A DNA stretch of 64,000 nucleotides from DASWOJ01 sp964250755 (GCA_964250755.1 CAXUHB010000012.1:1-64000), one strand, 5' to 3'; counted from the first letter of the stretch, positions 1-11,739 are shown. The notes: generated from the letters alone by a model not told the origin. Numbers and translations: made by a program.

Positions 1-2415
<2,415 letters not shown>

Positions 2416-2419
<4 letters not shown>

Positions 2420-3159
2420 GTAACCGTCTGTCCCATCCGTCCGTCCTGCCCGGCGATGCCGAGCAGGCGATTGCATTCCACATCCAGCGCCTCGGCCAGC
2501 TTGCCATGCTTGACCGCCACATGAACCACATGGTCACGGCTGAACACCGCGCCCAGGGCCGCCGCGGTCAGCGGCGCCACAACCGGCGCAGCCCTGGCCC
2601 GCGCGCCGTTGCCGCTGAGGAACCTTGCCCGCTCGTCCGGGCTGCCGTCGCATGCCTGGACCACCAGCCCGGCCCGCCCCGCCACGAACCACTCGCGCGC
2701 CTTCTCGTATCCGCTGACGGCCTGGCCGGCCCGCCGGGCCAATCCCAGCAGCTCCGTCACCCGCCGGAGCAGGCCCGCCTGCACCATCTCCACAAGGCCA
2801 GGGGGCACGATCACCTGCCCACGCGCCGCACGGGCGAAGGCGCCCTTGGTCCGCGCGGTGTCTAACACATCGCGGCGCGCACTCAACCATATTCCCCGGC
2901 CCGGCAGCTTTGCAGCGAGGTCGGGCGTGACCGTGCGGTCCGGCGCCACCACGAAGCGTATCATGCGGGCGCGGTAGTCCCGTTCCCGCGTGACCGCGCA
3001 GCGGCGCAGCGGGCCGGCCTCCGGCTCGTCCTCCGCCTCCGCCGGCTCCGGCGCGTCCAGCGCGGCGCCGTCCAGCGGGAGGCGGTCCGGGACCAGATCG
3101 GGCCCGCTAGGCGTGGAGGGCCTCCCCGTCCGGCGCGGCCCCGATCGAGGTGTCCTCAT
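2416..3159 (-). CDS. rnpM: YlxR (DUF448) + L7Ae-like RNA-binding protein
   Basis: A nucleic-acid-binding protein of the nusA-infB operon. YlxR-family proteins (RnpM in Bacillus) bind RNA and modulate RNase P; in alphaproteobacteria YlxR is usually fused to a YlxQ/L7Ae-like domain, and both are visible here. The YlxR part contains RRCAVTRE and continues through PGRGIWLS. The second half (about residues 120-240) has the LLGLARRAGQ and SGYEKA signature of the L7Ae/L30e fold. The start is uncertain: the chosen ATG lies inside the 3' end of nusA (52-base overlap), a GTG 21 bases further upstream is possible, and no closer canonical start exists before the conserved domain. The stop overlaps the infB start by 4 bases. 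Confidence 0.88.
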
Positions 3160-4675
3160 CGGCCTTGCCGCCTTCCTCACCGTCGAACCAGTGGGCGCGG
3201 GCGGCCATCACGACGTCGTTGGCCACCTCCTCCTCCATGTTGTCGGCGCCGACGATCTCCACCAGCTCGTCGCCGGCCAGGTCCGCCAGGTCGTCCAGGG
3301 TCTTCACGCCCTTCTCCCCCAACGCAACCAGCATGGCGGGGGTCAGCACCTCGATGCTGGCAATGTCGTCGGACACGCCCAACTCGATGCGGCGCGCGTT
3401 CAACTCGTCGTCCCGGCGGCCCAGGAAGGCCTGGGCGCGTCGGATCAGCTCCTCGGCGATGCTCTCATCGAAGCCTTCGACCTCGCCCAACTCCTCCATC
3501 GGCACGTAGGCCAGCTCCTCGATAGTCGTGAAGCCCTCCGTCACCAGCAGCCCGGCGATCACGTCGTCCACGTCCAGCGCCTCCACGAACAGGCCGGTGC
3601 GGCGGCGGTATTCTTCCTGCCGGCGCTCGCTCTCCTCGGCTTCCGTCAGGATGTCTATGTCCCAGCGGGTGAGCTGGCTGGCCAGCCGCACGTTCTGCCC
3701 GCGGCGGCCGATGGCGAGGCTGAGCTGCTCGTCCGGCACCACGACCTCGACCCGCCCGGCCTCCTCGTCCATCACGACCTTCGTGACCTCGGCAGGGGCC
3801 AGGGCATTCACGACGAAGGTGGCGTGCTGGGCGGACCAGGGGATGATGTCTATTTTCTCGCCCTGCAGTTCTTGCACGACAGCCTGGACGCGGCTGCCCC
3901 GCATGCCGACGCAGGCGCCGACGGGATCTATGCTCTGGTCCCGGCTGATGACGGCCATCTTGGCGCGGCTGCCGGGGTCGCGGGCGACGGCCTTGATCTC
4001 GATGATCCCGTCGTAGATCTCCGGCACCTCCTGCGCGAACAGCTTGGCCAGGAACGCCGGGTGCGTGCGGGACAGGAAGATCTGCGGCCCCCGCGGCTCC
4101 TCCCGCACGTCATAGATATAGGCGCGCACCCGGTCGCCGTTGCGGAAGGACTCGCGCGGGATCAACTCGTCGCGGCGCAGCAGAGCCTCGGCCCGACCCA
4201 GTTCCACCATCATGTTGCCGTACTCGGTGCGCTTCACGACGCCATTGATGATCTCGCCGATGCGGTCCTTGAACTCGTCATACTGCTTCTTGCGCTCGTA
4301 CTCGCGCACGCGCTGGACGATGACCTGCTTGGCGGTCTGGGCGGCGATGCGGCCGAAGTCAATCGGCGGCAACGGGTCCACCAAGTGCTCGCCCAGCTGG
4401 ATGTTGGGCTGGAACTTGCGGGCGATGTGGATGGGGATCTGCGTCTCGTCGTTCTCGACGGTCTCCACCGCCTCGGTCCAGCGGGTCAGGCGGACATCGC
4501 CGGTCTTCTTGTCGATGGTGGCGCGTATGTCTTTCTCGGACCCGTACTTGGCGCGTCCGGCCTTCTGGATGGCCTGCTCCATCGCCTCCAGCACCTCGTC
4601 GCGCTCAATGGCCTTTTCCCGGGCGACGGCGTCGGCGACCAGCAGCAGTTCGGGGCGGGAGACGGAGGTGTCCAT
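3107..4675 (-). CDS. nusA: transcription termination/antitermination protein NusA
   Basis: NusA binds RNA polymerase and nascent RNA and modulates pausing, termination and antitermination. The 522-residue product has the usual order: N-terminal polymerase-binding domain (about 1-130, ending with a region around VKRTEYGNMMVELGRAEALL), S1 domain (about 135-200, with GDRVRAYIYDV), and KH1/KH2 domains (about 205-345, with GACVGMRGSRVQAVVQEL and AIGRRGQNVRLASQL). Two C-terminal acidic repeat-like segments rich in Glu/Asp follow, ending in a Gly/Asp-rich tail. It is the second gene of the operon, 28 bases after rimP. The length matches alphaproteobacterial NusA. Confidence 0.97.
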   Translation of the reverse strand: MDTSVSRPELLLVADAVAREKAIERDEVLEAMEQAIQKAGRAKYGSEKDIRATIDKKTGDVRLTRWTEAVETVENDETQIPIHIARKFQPNIQLGEHLVDPLPPIDFGRIAAQTAKQVIVQRVREYERKKQYDEFKDRIGEIINGVVKRTEYGNMMVELGRAEALLRRDELIPRESFRNGDRVRAYIYDVREEPRGPQIFLSRTHPAFLAKLFAQEVPEIYDGIIEIKAVARDPGSRAKMAVISRDQSIDPVGACVGMRGSRVQAVVQELQGEKIDIIPWSAQHATFVVNALAPAEVTKVVMDEEAGRVEVVVPDEQLSLAIGRRGQNVRLASQLTRWDIDILTEAEESERRQEEYRRRTGLFVEALDVDDVIAGLLVTEGFTTIEELAYVPMEELGEVEGFDESIAEELIRRAQAFLGRRDDELNARRIELGVSDDIASIEVLTPAMLVALGEKGVKTLDDLADLAGDELVEIVGADNMEEEVANDVVMAARAHWFDGEEGGKADEDTSIGAAPDGEALHA

Positions 4676-4703
4676 GAGCAGTGCTCCTTAGTTCGCAGGC
4701 GGA

Positions 4704-5243
4704 TTAGTTCGCAGGCGGAGGGGTTGGACTGGTTGCGGCAATCAAGGCGTCGGTCAGCAGCAGCTTGGCCCGGCGCAGGTCGGCGAGGGGGAGCGCCACC
4801 TCCTCCCCGTCGTCCAGGCGCATCCGGGCGTGGGTGTCGTCGGCGCCCAGCACGATGCCGGTGAAGCGGCGGCGCCCGTTCACGGGCATGGTCATCTCCG
4901 CCCGGGCCTGGTGCCCGGCGAAGCGGGCCCAGTCCTTGGGCCGGGTCAGGGGGCGGTCTATGCCGGCGCTGCTGACCTCCAGGGTCCAGCGTCCGGGCAG
5001 CGGGTCGTCCACGTCCAGGATGGCGCTGACGGCGTGGGTGATGCGCTCGCAGTCGCGGACGCTGATCTGGCTGCCGTCGGCGCGGTCGGCCATGACCTGC
5101 ACCGTCGGGCGGTCGCGGCCCAGGATCAGCACGCGCACCAACTCATACTCCATGCCTTGCAGGGCAGGCGCGATGAGGGCGGCCACCTTGGCCTCCAGGC
5201 CTTGATGGTTGGGCTCCTCGACGGTTGCAGGTCGGCTGGTCAT
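4704..5243 (-). CDS. rimP: ribosome maturation factor RimP
   Basis: RimP assists late assembly of the 30S subunit. The 179-residue product shows the N-terminal alpha/beta domain (GMEYELVRVLILGRDRP, then DGSQISVRDCERI and LDVDDPLPGRWTLEVSSAGIDRPL) and the C-terminal SH3-like domain (about residues 110-170, with RRRFTGIVLGAD and DDGEEVALPLADLRRAKL). It is the first gene of the rimP-nusA-rnpM-infB operon, so the operon promoter should lie between its start and the ABM gene at 5425; I could not single out a convincing -35/-10 pair there. The Pro-rich C-terminal tail is typical of variable ends in the family. Confidence 0.95.
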   Translation of the reverse strand: MTSRPATVEEPNHQGLEAKVAALIAPALQGMEYELVRVLILGRDRPTVQVMADRADGSQISVRDCERITHAVSAILDVDDPLPGRWTLEVSSAGIDRPLTRPKDWARFAGHQARAEMTMPVNGRRRFTGIVLGADDTHARMRLDDGEEVALPLADLRRAKLLLTDALIAATSPTPPPAN

Positions 5244-5424
5244 GTGGGCGCAACACCAAAAAGGCGGCCGGTCAAGGCCACCCTCCGAAAGCAGCGGAGA
5301 ATGTAGGGGAGACCTAGAAATAGGCTAACCGGCGTTCGGGTGCAAGGCAGATCGCGCGGGCGGGGGCGCGGCCGGACCCGGCCCTGCCCGATGACGGGAA
5401 GCGTCGGGGCGCATCCGGCACCGC

Positions 5425-5748
5425 CTACTTCACGGTCTGGATCACCTCGAACCCCTCGAACTCCGGGCGTCCCAGGTAGGCCGGCGCGTCGCCCCGGCCC
5501 GCGGCGCCCGCGTCGCGGTGGGCGGCGCGGAAGGCGTCGGAGCGGGTCCAGCCCTCGAACGCCGCATGGCTCTCCCAGATCGTGTGGCTGGAGTACAGGA
5601 CGTGGTCGTCCCGCGCCGGGCCGCGCAGCAGGTGGAACTCCACAAAGCCGGGCACGCCGTGCAGGTGGGACTCGCGGCTGGTCCACATATGCTCGAACTT
5701 CGCCTCCGATCCCGGGGCGACCTTGAAGCGGTTCATGGCGATATACAT
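5425..5748 (-). CDS. antibiotic biosynthesis monooxygenase (ABM) / IsdG-like protein
   Basis: A small 107-residue ABM-fold protein. The N-terminus YIAMNRFKVAPG, the middle GVPGFVEFHLLRG and the segment HVLYSSHTIWESHAAFEGW are the pattern of the IsdG/HmoA-like ABM group, whose members form dimers and either degrade haem or oxidise small aromatics. A histidine in the SRESH segment and the HTIWES strand fit this family. No haem-uptake genes flank it, so the substrate cannot be assigned. It lies alone between rimP and a VOC-family dioxygenase on the same strand, 56 bases from the latter. Confidence 0.8.
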   Translation of the reverse strand: MYIAMNRFKVAPGSEAKFEHMWTSRESHLHGVPGFVEFHLLRGPARDDHVLYSSHTIWESHAAFEGWTRSDAFRAAHRDAGAAGRGDAPAYLGRPEFEGFEVIQTVK

Positions 5749-5804
5749 CGGCGGGTTCCTTCGTGGCCGCGTTCAGGGTGGGGCGGCCGGGGCGGCGTGC
5801 AAGG

Positions 5805-6743
5805 TCAGATCGGTGTCAGCCCGGCCTCGATCTCCGCCCGGCGCGGCTCCAAGAAGGGCGGCAGGGCCAGACTCTCGCCCAGGGTCTCCGCAGGCTCGTC
5901 GGCGGCGAAGCCGGGGCCGTCGGTGGCGATCTCGCACAGGATGCCGCCGGGTTCGCGGGCATACAGGCTGCGGAAGTAGTGGCGGTCCACCGGGCCGCTG
6001 TTGGGCACGCCGAAGCGCCGCAGCCTGTCGGCCCAGGCGCCGTAGTCGGCATCCGGAATGCGGAAGGCGACGTGGTGGACGCCGCCGGCACCAGGGCGTG
6101 CGGGGGGCAGGTCCGGCTCCACCCGGATGTGCAGCTCCGCCGCGGGGCCGCCATCGCCCATCGCGAAGACGTGGACGGGCGCGCCGCCGGGGGCGTCCGC
6201 CCGGCGGTCCTCCCGCATCCCCAGCACGTCCGTCAGGAACCGGGCAGTGGGCGCCAGGGCGCGCACGCTGATGACGACGGGGCCGAGGCCGCGGATTTGA
6301 TGCTCCGCCGGCACAGGGCTGGGGTCCCAGGGGTGGGCGGGGCCGATGCCGCCGTCGTCCACCAGGGCCAGGCGCTGGCCTTCCGGGTCCTCGAACGAGA
6401 ACTCCAGCCGGCCGTCCACGTCCTGGACCGGGCCGTGCGGGATGCCCAGGCCGTCCAGGCGCGCGGCCCACCAGTCCAGCGCCGCCGCCCCAGCCACGCG
6501 CAGCCCCGTGCGCACGACGGCGCCGCTGCCGCGGCGCTCCGGCGGCGTGGGCCAGTCGAAGAAGGTGATGTCCGTGCCGGGGCTGGCCGCGCCGTCGGCG
6601 TAGAACAGGTGGTAGGCCGACACGTCGTCCTGGTTGACGGTCTTCTTGACCAGCCGCATCCCCAGCACGCGGGTGTAGAAGTCCCGGTTGACGCGGGCGT
6701 CCGCGGTGACGGCGGTCAGGTGGTGCAGTCCGAGAAGGTGCAT
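5805..6743 (-). CDS. VOC-family ring-cleaving dioxygenase (MhqO/PcpA-like)
   Basis: A 312-residue protein of two tandem vicinal-oxygen-chelate (glyoxalase-fold) modules. The N-terminal module starts with LLGLHHLTAVTADARVNRDFY, with a metal-ligand His in HHLT, and continues through LVKKTVNQDD. The C-terminal module has GGVHHVAFRIPD and YFRSLYAREPGGILCEIATD, carrying the His and Glu expected for Fe(II) binding. Proteins of this type are annotated as ring-cleaving dioxygenases acting on hydroquinone- or catechol-like substrates; the substrate here is unknown. The ATG at 6741-6743 is chosen because the conserved domain starts immediately after it, although the frame stays open upstream. Confidence 0.82.
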   Translation of the reverse strand: MHLLGLHHLTAVTADARVNRDFYTRVLGMRLVKKTVNQDDVSAYHLFYADGAASPGTDITFFDWPTPPERRGSGAVVRTGLRVAGAAALDWWAARLDGLGIPHGPVQDVDGRLEFSFEDPEGQRLALVDDGGIGPAHPWDPSPVPAEHQIRGLGPVVISVRALAPTARFLTDVLGMREDRRADAPGGAPVHVFAMGDGGPAAELHIRVEPDLPPARPGAGGVHHVAFRIPDADYGAWADRLRRFGVPNSGPVDRHYFRSLYAREPGGILCEIATDGPGFAADEPAETLGESLALPPFLEPRRAEIEAGLTPI

Positions 6744-6907
6744 CGCGCGCTCCAGGGCGGCCAGGCATTGTCCGCCCACCAGGCAACGTGGGCATGGCCG
6801 CGCCAAGGTTCCAGGCGTCCCCGAGACGGGGACGCGCGCCCTTGGTGGCCCCACCCGCACCGTCCGCCTGCTGGTGGCCCGGCGGCCAGGCGTGTAACCA
6901 CCGCGGG

Positions 6908-8935
6908 ATGGAGCGTCCGTCCCGCCTTGCCTATCTCCTGTCCCTTCTGGTCGGGATCGCCGCCGCGCTGTGGGTGATGCCGGTGGCGGCGATGCTGGGC
7001 ACCGGGCCGGGATGGGACAACCCGGTGCCGGATCAGGCGCAAACCCTGGCCGGGCACCTGGCCTTCCAAGCCGATGCCTGGCGCTGGCCGCTGCTGCACA
7101 CGGATCGGCTGTTCTGGCCGCATGGCGTGTCGGTTGCGCTCACGGACAGCAACCCGCTGTTCTCCCTGCTGGCCAAGGCGTGGGCGTCCGCGACGGGCGG
7201 CCCGCCGGTCAACCTGCTGGGGGCGTGGCTCGCGCTGTGCTGGGTTCTGCAGCCGATGGCGGCAACCTACGCGGCGCGCGCCCTGCGGCTCGGGGTCGTG
7301 CCGTGCGTCGCGGCAGGGGCGCTCGCGGCGTGCTGGCCGGCGCTGCTGGCCCGGATGGGGCACATCAACCTGTGCGGGCACTTCCTGTTGCTGCTCGCGC
7401 TCGGGCTGGCGCTGCGCCGTCCGGACCGGCCGGGCTGGTGGGTGGGCGCGGGATCGGTGCTGCTCGCGGCCGCGCTGGTGCAGCCCTACCTGTTCCAACT
7501 GGCGGGCCTGGTGCTGGCAGCCGCAGCAGTCCAGGCCGCGCTGGAGCGGCGGCTGGGGTGGTGGCGGGTCGTGGTCGGGCTGCTGCTGCTTGGCGCCGGC
7601 GCAGTAGGAACGCTCCGGCTGCTCAGCGGTCCGCTGGGCGGTGGCGACAAGGGCTTCGTGGTCTTCTCGATGAACCTGCTGTCTCCGGTTTGGCCGCAAC
7701 GGTCCGGGGTGTTCGGGGCCGGGCTGCCGGTGCTGGACGCCACGGGCGGGCAGTACGAGGGCTTCAACTGGTTGGGCGCCGGGGTGATGCTGCTGGCGTT
7801 GCCGGCGCTCCTGGGCTGGGTGCGGGTTCCGCCGGCGTGGCGCCCGGCACGTGGGATCATGCTGGTGCTGGGCGGGCTGGCGCTGCTGTCCCTTAGCAGC
7901 CGGGTGTACGCCGGGCCGGTGCGGCTGCTGGACCTTGGAACGAAGCCGTGGGAGGACCTGTTCGGCACCTTCCGGGCGCCGGGGCGTGCGTTCTGGCCAG
8001 TGGGCTACGCGCTGATGCTGGCGGCGGTGGCCGGGGTGTCCCGGCTGCGCTGGCGGGGGGCTGTGGCGCTGATGCTGGCGGCAGTGGCCTTGCAGGTGGT
8101 GGACGCCGGGCCGCTGCGTGCGGAAGCGCGGACCGTGTGGGCGCAGGGGTCCGGGTTGCCGTCCACGCCGGTGCCGCCCGCGGCGTTGTTCGGCGTCGCC
8201 CCTTATCCCGGCTGCGCCCCTGACCCAGGGGTGAAGGCGGAAGGGCCGCTCATGCTGCTGCAGGCCGTGCGGCAAGGCGCGCGGGTGCGGGACATCGGCG
8301 TCGGCCGCCCGCCGCCGTGGTTCAACTGCGAAAAGGTGATGGCCGACCGGCTGGAGGAGCCGCTGCTGCCGAACGAGGCACGGGCGTTCCTGGGCACGGC
8401 GCGCACTGCGCTGCGCCCGGGGTGGCTGGGGCCGGACGTGGAGTGCCGCACCCTGCCGCGCGCCATCCTGTGCGCCCGCGGCGTGCCCGGCCTGGGCGGC
8501 GAACCTTTGCCCGTCACTCCCCCGATCACGCTTGCGCTCCCGCTGGCGTTGGACGGCCCGGCGCTGGCGCCCGTCCTGGGAGACGGCTGGCGGCTTGGCG
8601 CAGACGGAGCCTGGTGGACCGAAGCCAGTCGGGGCACGCTCCTGCTGGCCGTCCCGCCGGGACCCCTGACCTTGACCCTGCACGCAGCCGGAGTGCCACG
8701 TCGTGCCGGCGATGTCCGGGTGGTGCAGGCAACGGCCGGGCCGCTGTCGCAAAGCTTCGATCTGCCGGAGGCCGGAGCCACGGTGGTGCTTCGCCTTCCG
8801 GCTGGGGCAGGGAGCGGCCTGCTGCGGGTGGTGCTGGACGGAGGCCGGGCTGCCGACCCGGCGTTGCGGACCCTAGCCGCCCCCGTCCGCCGTGCCGCAA
8901 TCCGGTTGATGAGCCTGGACCTGCGAGCGGAGTAG
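6908..8935 (+). CDS. polytopic membrane protein, DUF6311-like
   Basis: A 675-residue inner-membrane protein. The N-terminal about 430 residues contain roughly ten hydrophobic segments beginning LAYLLSLLVGIAAALWVMP. Early loops carry WDNPVPDQAQTLAGH, HTDRLFWPHG and DSNPLFSLLAK, which resemble the DUF6311 family of membrane proteins related to GT-C-type glycosyltransferases. The C-terminal about 240 residues are soluble and probably periplasmic. A catalytic role in sugar transfer is inference from the general architecture only. The ATG at 6908 is preferred over upstream codons because it directly precedes the first membrane segment. The gene is monocistronic and convergent with trmB. Confidence 0.7.
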   Translation: MERPSRLAYLLSLLVGIAAALWVMPVAAMLGTGPGWDNPVPDQAQTLAGHLAFQADAWRWPLLHTDRLFWPHGVSVALTDSNPLFSLLAKAWASATGGPPVNLLGAWLALCWVLQPMAATYAARALRLGVVPCVAAGALAACWPALLARMGHINLCGHFLLLLALGLALRRPDRPGWWVGAGSVLLAAALVQPYLFQLAGLVLAAAAVQAALERRLGWWRVVVGLLLLGAGAVGTLRLLSGPLGGGDKGFVVFSMNLLSPVWPQRSGVFGAGLPVLDATGGQYEGFNWLGAGVMLLALPALLGWVRVPPAWRPARGIMLVLGGLALLSLSSRVYAGPVRLLDLGTKPWEDLFGTFRAPGRAFWPVGYALMLAAVAGVSRLRWRGAVALMLAAVALQVVDAGPLRAEARTVWAQGSGLPSTPVPPAALFGVAPYPGCAPDPGVKAEGPLMLLQAVRQGARVRDIGVGRPPPWFNCEKVMADRLEEPLLPNEARAFLGTARTALRPGWLGPDVECRTLPRAILCARGVPGLGGEPLPVTPPITLALPLALDGPALAPVLGDGWRLGADGAWWTEASRGTLLLAVPPGPLTLTLHAAGVPRRAGDVRVVQATAGPLSQSFDLPEAGATVVLRLPAGAGSGLLRVVLDGGRAADPALRTLAAPVRRAAIRLMSLDLRAE

Positions 8936-9004
8936 GCACGCGCGGACGCCCATGCCGCGCCGCGGTCCACGCCGCGGGACGGGCCGGAGCAGCGGCGGTC
9001 CGCA

Positions 9005-9724
9005 TCAGCCCGGAACCTGGTCCGACACTTGGTCCGGGGCCTGATCGGGGGCCTGGTCTGGGGCCGGCGTGCCAGTGCGGGTGAACGTCCAGTACAGCGG
9101 CGTGCGCCCGGCGCGCAGCGCCTTGGCCTCATACCGGGTGGGCGGCCAGCCGTCTGGGCGCGCGGCGGCGGGCGGCGGCGCAATGAACAGGCTTTGCGCG
9201 CCCATGACCTCCCCGACCCATGCCTGATAGGTCGGATCGTCCGAGGCCACCCGCCACTCGCTGCCGGGCCGCAGCGCGCGGGCAGCCAGGGCGACCTGGG
9301 CGGGATGGACGAAGCGACGCTTCGCGTGGCGCATCTTGGGCCAGGGGTCGGGAAACATCAGGAACAGCCGGTCCAGGCTGGCCGGGGGCAGCAGGCGCAG
9401 CAGCAGCCGGGCGTCGTCGTCCCACAGGCGCAAGTTGCCGGGCAGGGGCGCAGCGGCCTCCCCACCCTCGGGCACCAGGCGGGACAGCAGGGAGCACAGC
9501 CCGTTCTCGAATACCTCGCATGCGATCAGCCCGGCATCCGGGTGCGCGGCGGCCAGGGCCTGCGCGTGCTCCCCGCCGCCGAAGCCGACTTCCAGCCACA
9601 GACGGTCCGGCTGGGGCGTGAAAGCGGCCAGCGGGTCCGCCGCCTGCGCCTCGGGGAAGCGCAGGCGGGGCAGGGTGGCGTCCAGCAGCAGTTGCTGCCG
9701 GGGCCGCAGCGGATGGCTCCGCAT
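9005..9724 (-). CDS. trmB: tRNA (guanine-N7-)-methyltransferase TrmB
   Basis: TrmB methylates N7 of G46 in the variable loop of tRNAs using SAM. The visible sequence includes the SAM-binding VGFGGGEH, the acidic loop CEVFENGLCSLLSR, the motif LMFPDPWPKMRHAKRR with catalytic-site residues, and PTRYEAKAL near the end. The ATG at 9724 may not be the real start: the conserved family segment RLYGR lies immediately upstream in the same frame and the frame is open into the end of metK, but no ATG, GTG or TTG is present there, so a CTG start is possible. The last about 19 residues are a tandem PDQ-type repeat not typical of the family. Confidence 0.93.
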   Translation of the reverse strand: MRSHPLRPRQQLLLDATLPRLRFPEAQAADPLAAFTPQPDRLWLEVGFGGGEHAQALAAAHPDAGLIACEVFENGLCSLLSRLVPEGGEAAAPLPGNLRLWDDDARLLLRLLPPASLDRLFLMFPDPWPKMRHAKRRFVHPAQVALAARALRPGSEWRVASDDPTYQAWVGEVMGAQSLFIAPPPAAARPDGWPPTRYEAKALRAGRTPLYWTFTRTGTPAPDQAPDQAPDQVSDQVPG

Positions 9725-9791
9725 GCGGCCGTACAGGCGCTCCGCCGGGTTCTTCAGCGCGGCGGGCAGCGTGACTGGCAGCGCGCAGGGC

Positions 9792-10979
9792 CTACCGGTT
9801 GAACGCGCTGCGGAGCGCCGGGACCAGGTCGGTCTTCTCCCAGGTGAAGGTGCCCAGGTCCTCGTCCGGCGTGCGGCCGAAGTGGCCGTAGGCGCTGGTT
9901 ACGGCGTAGATGGGCCGGTTCATGTGCAGGTGCTCGCGGATGCCGCGGGGGCTGAGGTTGATGACTTGACGCAGCACCTGCTCCAGCTTCGCCTCGTCCA
10001 CGTCCTTGCCGGTGCCGCCCAGGTCCACATAGACGGACAGCGGGTGCGACACGCCGATCGCGTAGCTGATCTGCAAGGTGCATTGCTCGGCCAACCCGGC
10101 GGCCACCACGTTCTTGGCGAGATACCGGCAGGCGTAGGCCGCGCTGCGGTCCACCTTGGTCGGGTCCTTGCCGCTGAACGCGCCGCCGCCGTGCGCGCAA
10201 GCGCCGCCATAGGTGTCCACGATGATCTTGCGGCCCGTCAGCCCGGCGTCGCCGTCGGGACCGCCGATGACGAAGTTGCCGGTGGGGTTCACATACAATT
10301 CGTCATCCGGCGGCATCCAGCCCGGCGGCAGGCTGGTCTCGATGATCGGGCGCAGCATCGCCTTGATGGCACGCTGGTCCATGCCCTCGTCATGCTGGGT
10401 GGACACCACGATGCTGGTGGCGCCCACGGGCTTGCCGTCCACGTAGCGCAGCGTGACCTGGCTTTTCGCGTCGGGCTGCAGGCCGGCCACGGTCGGGTCG
10501 CCGTTGCGGCGCATCTCGCTCATGCGGCGCAGGATCAGGTGGGCGTAGTGGATGGGGGCCGGCATCAGCTCCGGCGTCTCGGTGCAGGCGTAGCCGAACA
10601 TGATGCCCTGGTCGCCCGCGCCCTCGTCCTTGTTGCCGGCGCTGTCCACGCCTTGGGCGATGTCGGTGCTCTGGGCGTGCAGGTGGCACTGGATGTCGGC
10701 GTGCTTCCAGGAGAAGCCGGACTGGTCGTAGCCGATGTCGTGGATGGCCAGGCGCGCGAGGTGGCACAGCAGTTCGGGCGTTACGGTGGCGGGTCCGCGG
10801 ACCTCCCCGGCCAGCACGACGCGGTTGGTCGTCACCAGCGTCTCGCAGCCGACGCGGGAGTAGGGGTCGGCGGCCAGGAAGGCGTCGAGCACGGTGTCGC
10901 TGATGCGGTCGGCCACCTTGTCGGGGTGGCCCTCCGAGACCGATTCGGACGTGAACAGGTATTCGCCCTTGTCGCGCAT
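9792..10979 (-). CDS. metK: S-adenosylmethionine synthase
   Basis: MetK makes S-adenosylmethionine from methionine and ATP; it is cytoplasmic and works as a dimer or tetramer. The 395-residue product starts MRDKGEYLFTSESVSEGHPD and has the signature GAGDQGIMFGYA and the phosphate loop GGGAFSGKDPTKVDRSAAY. The ATG at 10977-10979 is preceded by a strong ribosome-binding site (aagaggaga), so the longer open frame upstream is rejected. It is followed on the same strand by trmB, a SAM consumer, with about 67 bases between the metK stop and the annotated trmB start. I looked for a SAM-II or SAM/SAH riboswitch in the 120-base leader and recognised none. Confidence 0.97.
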   Translation of the reverse strand: MRDKGEYLFTSESVSEGHPDKVADRISDTVLDAFLAADPYSRVGCETLVTTNRVVLAGEVRGPATVTPELLCHLARLAIHDIGYDQSGFSWKHADIQCHLHAQSTDIAQGVDSAGNKDEGAGDQGIMFGYACTETPELMPAPIHYAHLILRRMSEMRRNGDPTVAGLQPDAKSQVTLRYVDGKPVGATSIVVSTQHDEGMDQRAIKAMLRPIIETSLPPGWMPPDDELYVNPTGNFVIGGPDGDAGLTGRKIIVDTYGGACAHGGGAFSGKDPTKVDRSAAYACRYLAKNVVAAGLAEQCTLQISYAIGVSHPLSVYVDLGGTGKDVDEAKLEQVLRQVINLSPRGIREHLHMNRPIYAVTSAYGHFGRTPDEDLGTFTWEKTDLVPALRSAFNR

Positions 10980-11100
10980 GGATTTCTCCTCTTGTCGCGT
11001 GATGGTGGCAGGAGCGGCGCCGCGGTGTTCCGCTGGACCAAAGCCGCCGCACCGGCCGGATGCCGGGGCGCGGGGTATGTGGCCGATTGGGGGCGGGGGG

Positions 11101-11739
11101 TCAAGGCGAGCGGGCGGCGGCCAGCACCGCGGAGGGAACCGCGGCCCGTATGGCGAGTTCGGCAACGGGGCCGGAACGGTACGCCGCAACGGGGCGGAAC
11201 GTGTCCTCGTTCCGGCGGGCGCGGGCTGCGCCGCGGACGGTGCTGCCGGTGTTGAAGGTGGCATAGTAGGCGTGGTCCGCCAGCGCGGCCAGCAGCGCCT
11301 CCGTCCGGAAGGCGAGGACGGCGGGCGGGGTGTCCAGCGGTGCCCCCCGGCTGCGCCTGCGGTCGCGGATGCAGGCGCGCAGGAAGGAGTCGCGCCGCGC
11401 CGGGTCAGGCCAGAAGAACACCTGGCTGTCTATCAGCGCGCGCCACCGTGCGGGCTGGCCGGCGAACTCGCCGTGCAGGGACGGCGTGATCTTGGCGTCG
11501 GGCATCAACTGGAACCGCAGGATGGCCTTGGGACCACCCTCCGCATCCGGGCCGAGCGACACCGGCAGGAAGTCGTCGCGGTTGCGGCCCGTGGGCGTCA
11601 TGCCCGCACGGCGGAGCAGCTCTGCCGCCGGAAGCAACCCATGCGCCTCCACGCCGGCAAGGCCGTCCGCCTCCACGACGTGCCAAACCACGGGGAAGCG
11701 TGCGGCGAAGCGTGCCGCGCCGTCTGCGGGTGCGGTCAA
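11101..11739 (-). CDS. hypothetical protein, DUF7002-like
   Basis: A 212-residue soluble protein without a signal peptide. The N-terminal segment VVWHVVEADGLAGVEAHGLL resembles the DUF7002 family and, more loosely, the first strand-helix unit of DarT/RNA 2'-phosphotransferase-type ADP-ribosyltransferase folds (a His followed about ten residues later by a GL turn). Later features include a Phe/Trp-Pro segment (VFFWPDPARRDSFL) and ATFNTGSTVRG. Any ADP-ribosyl activity is speculation. It begins with TTG overlapping the dapB stop as TTGA, so it is translationally coupled to dapB, an unusual partner for a lysine-biosynthesis gene. Confidence 0.65.
   Translation of the reverse strand: MTAPADGAARFAARFPVVWHVVEADGLAGVEAHGLLPAAELLRRAGMTPTGRNRDDFLPVSLGPDAEGGPKAILRFQLMPDAKITPSLHGEFAGQPARWRALIDSQVFFWPDPARRDSFLRACIRDRRRSRGAPLDTPPAVLAFRTEALLAALADHAYYATFNTGSTVRGAARARRNEDTFRPVAAYRSGPVAELAIRAAVPSAVLAAARSP

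Noticed and set aside
5281..5345. tRNA-like pattern (a T-loop-like gttcgggtgc) upstream of rimP
   Set aside because: No acceptor stem, D arm or proper anticodon arm can be formed.
10980..11100. Possible SAM riboswitch before metK
   Set aside because: I found no SAM-II or SAM/SAH core elements; the leader is short with only a normal ribosome-binding site.
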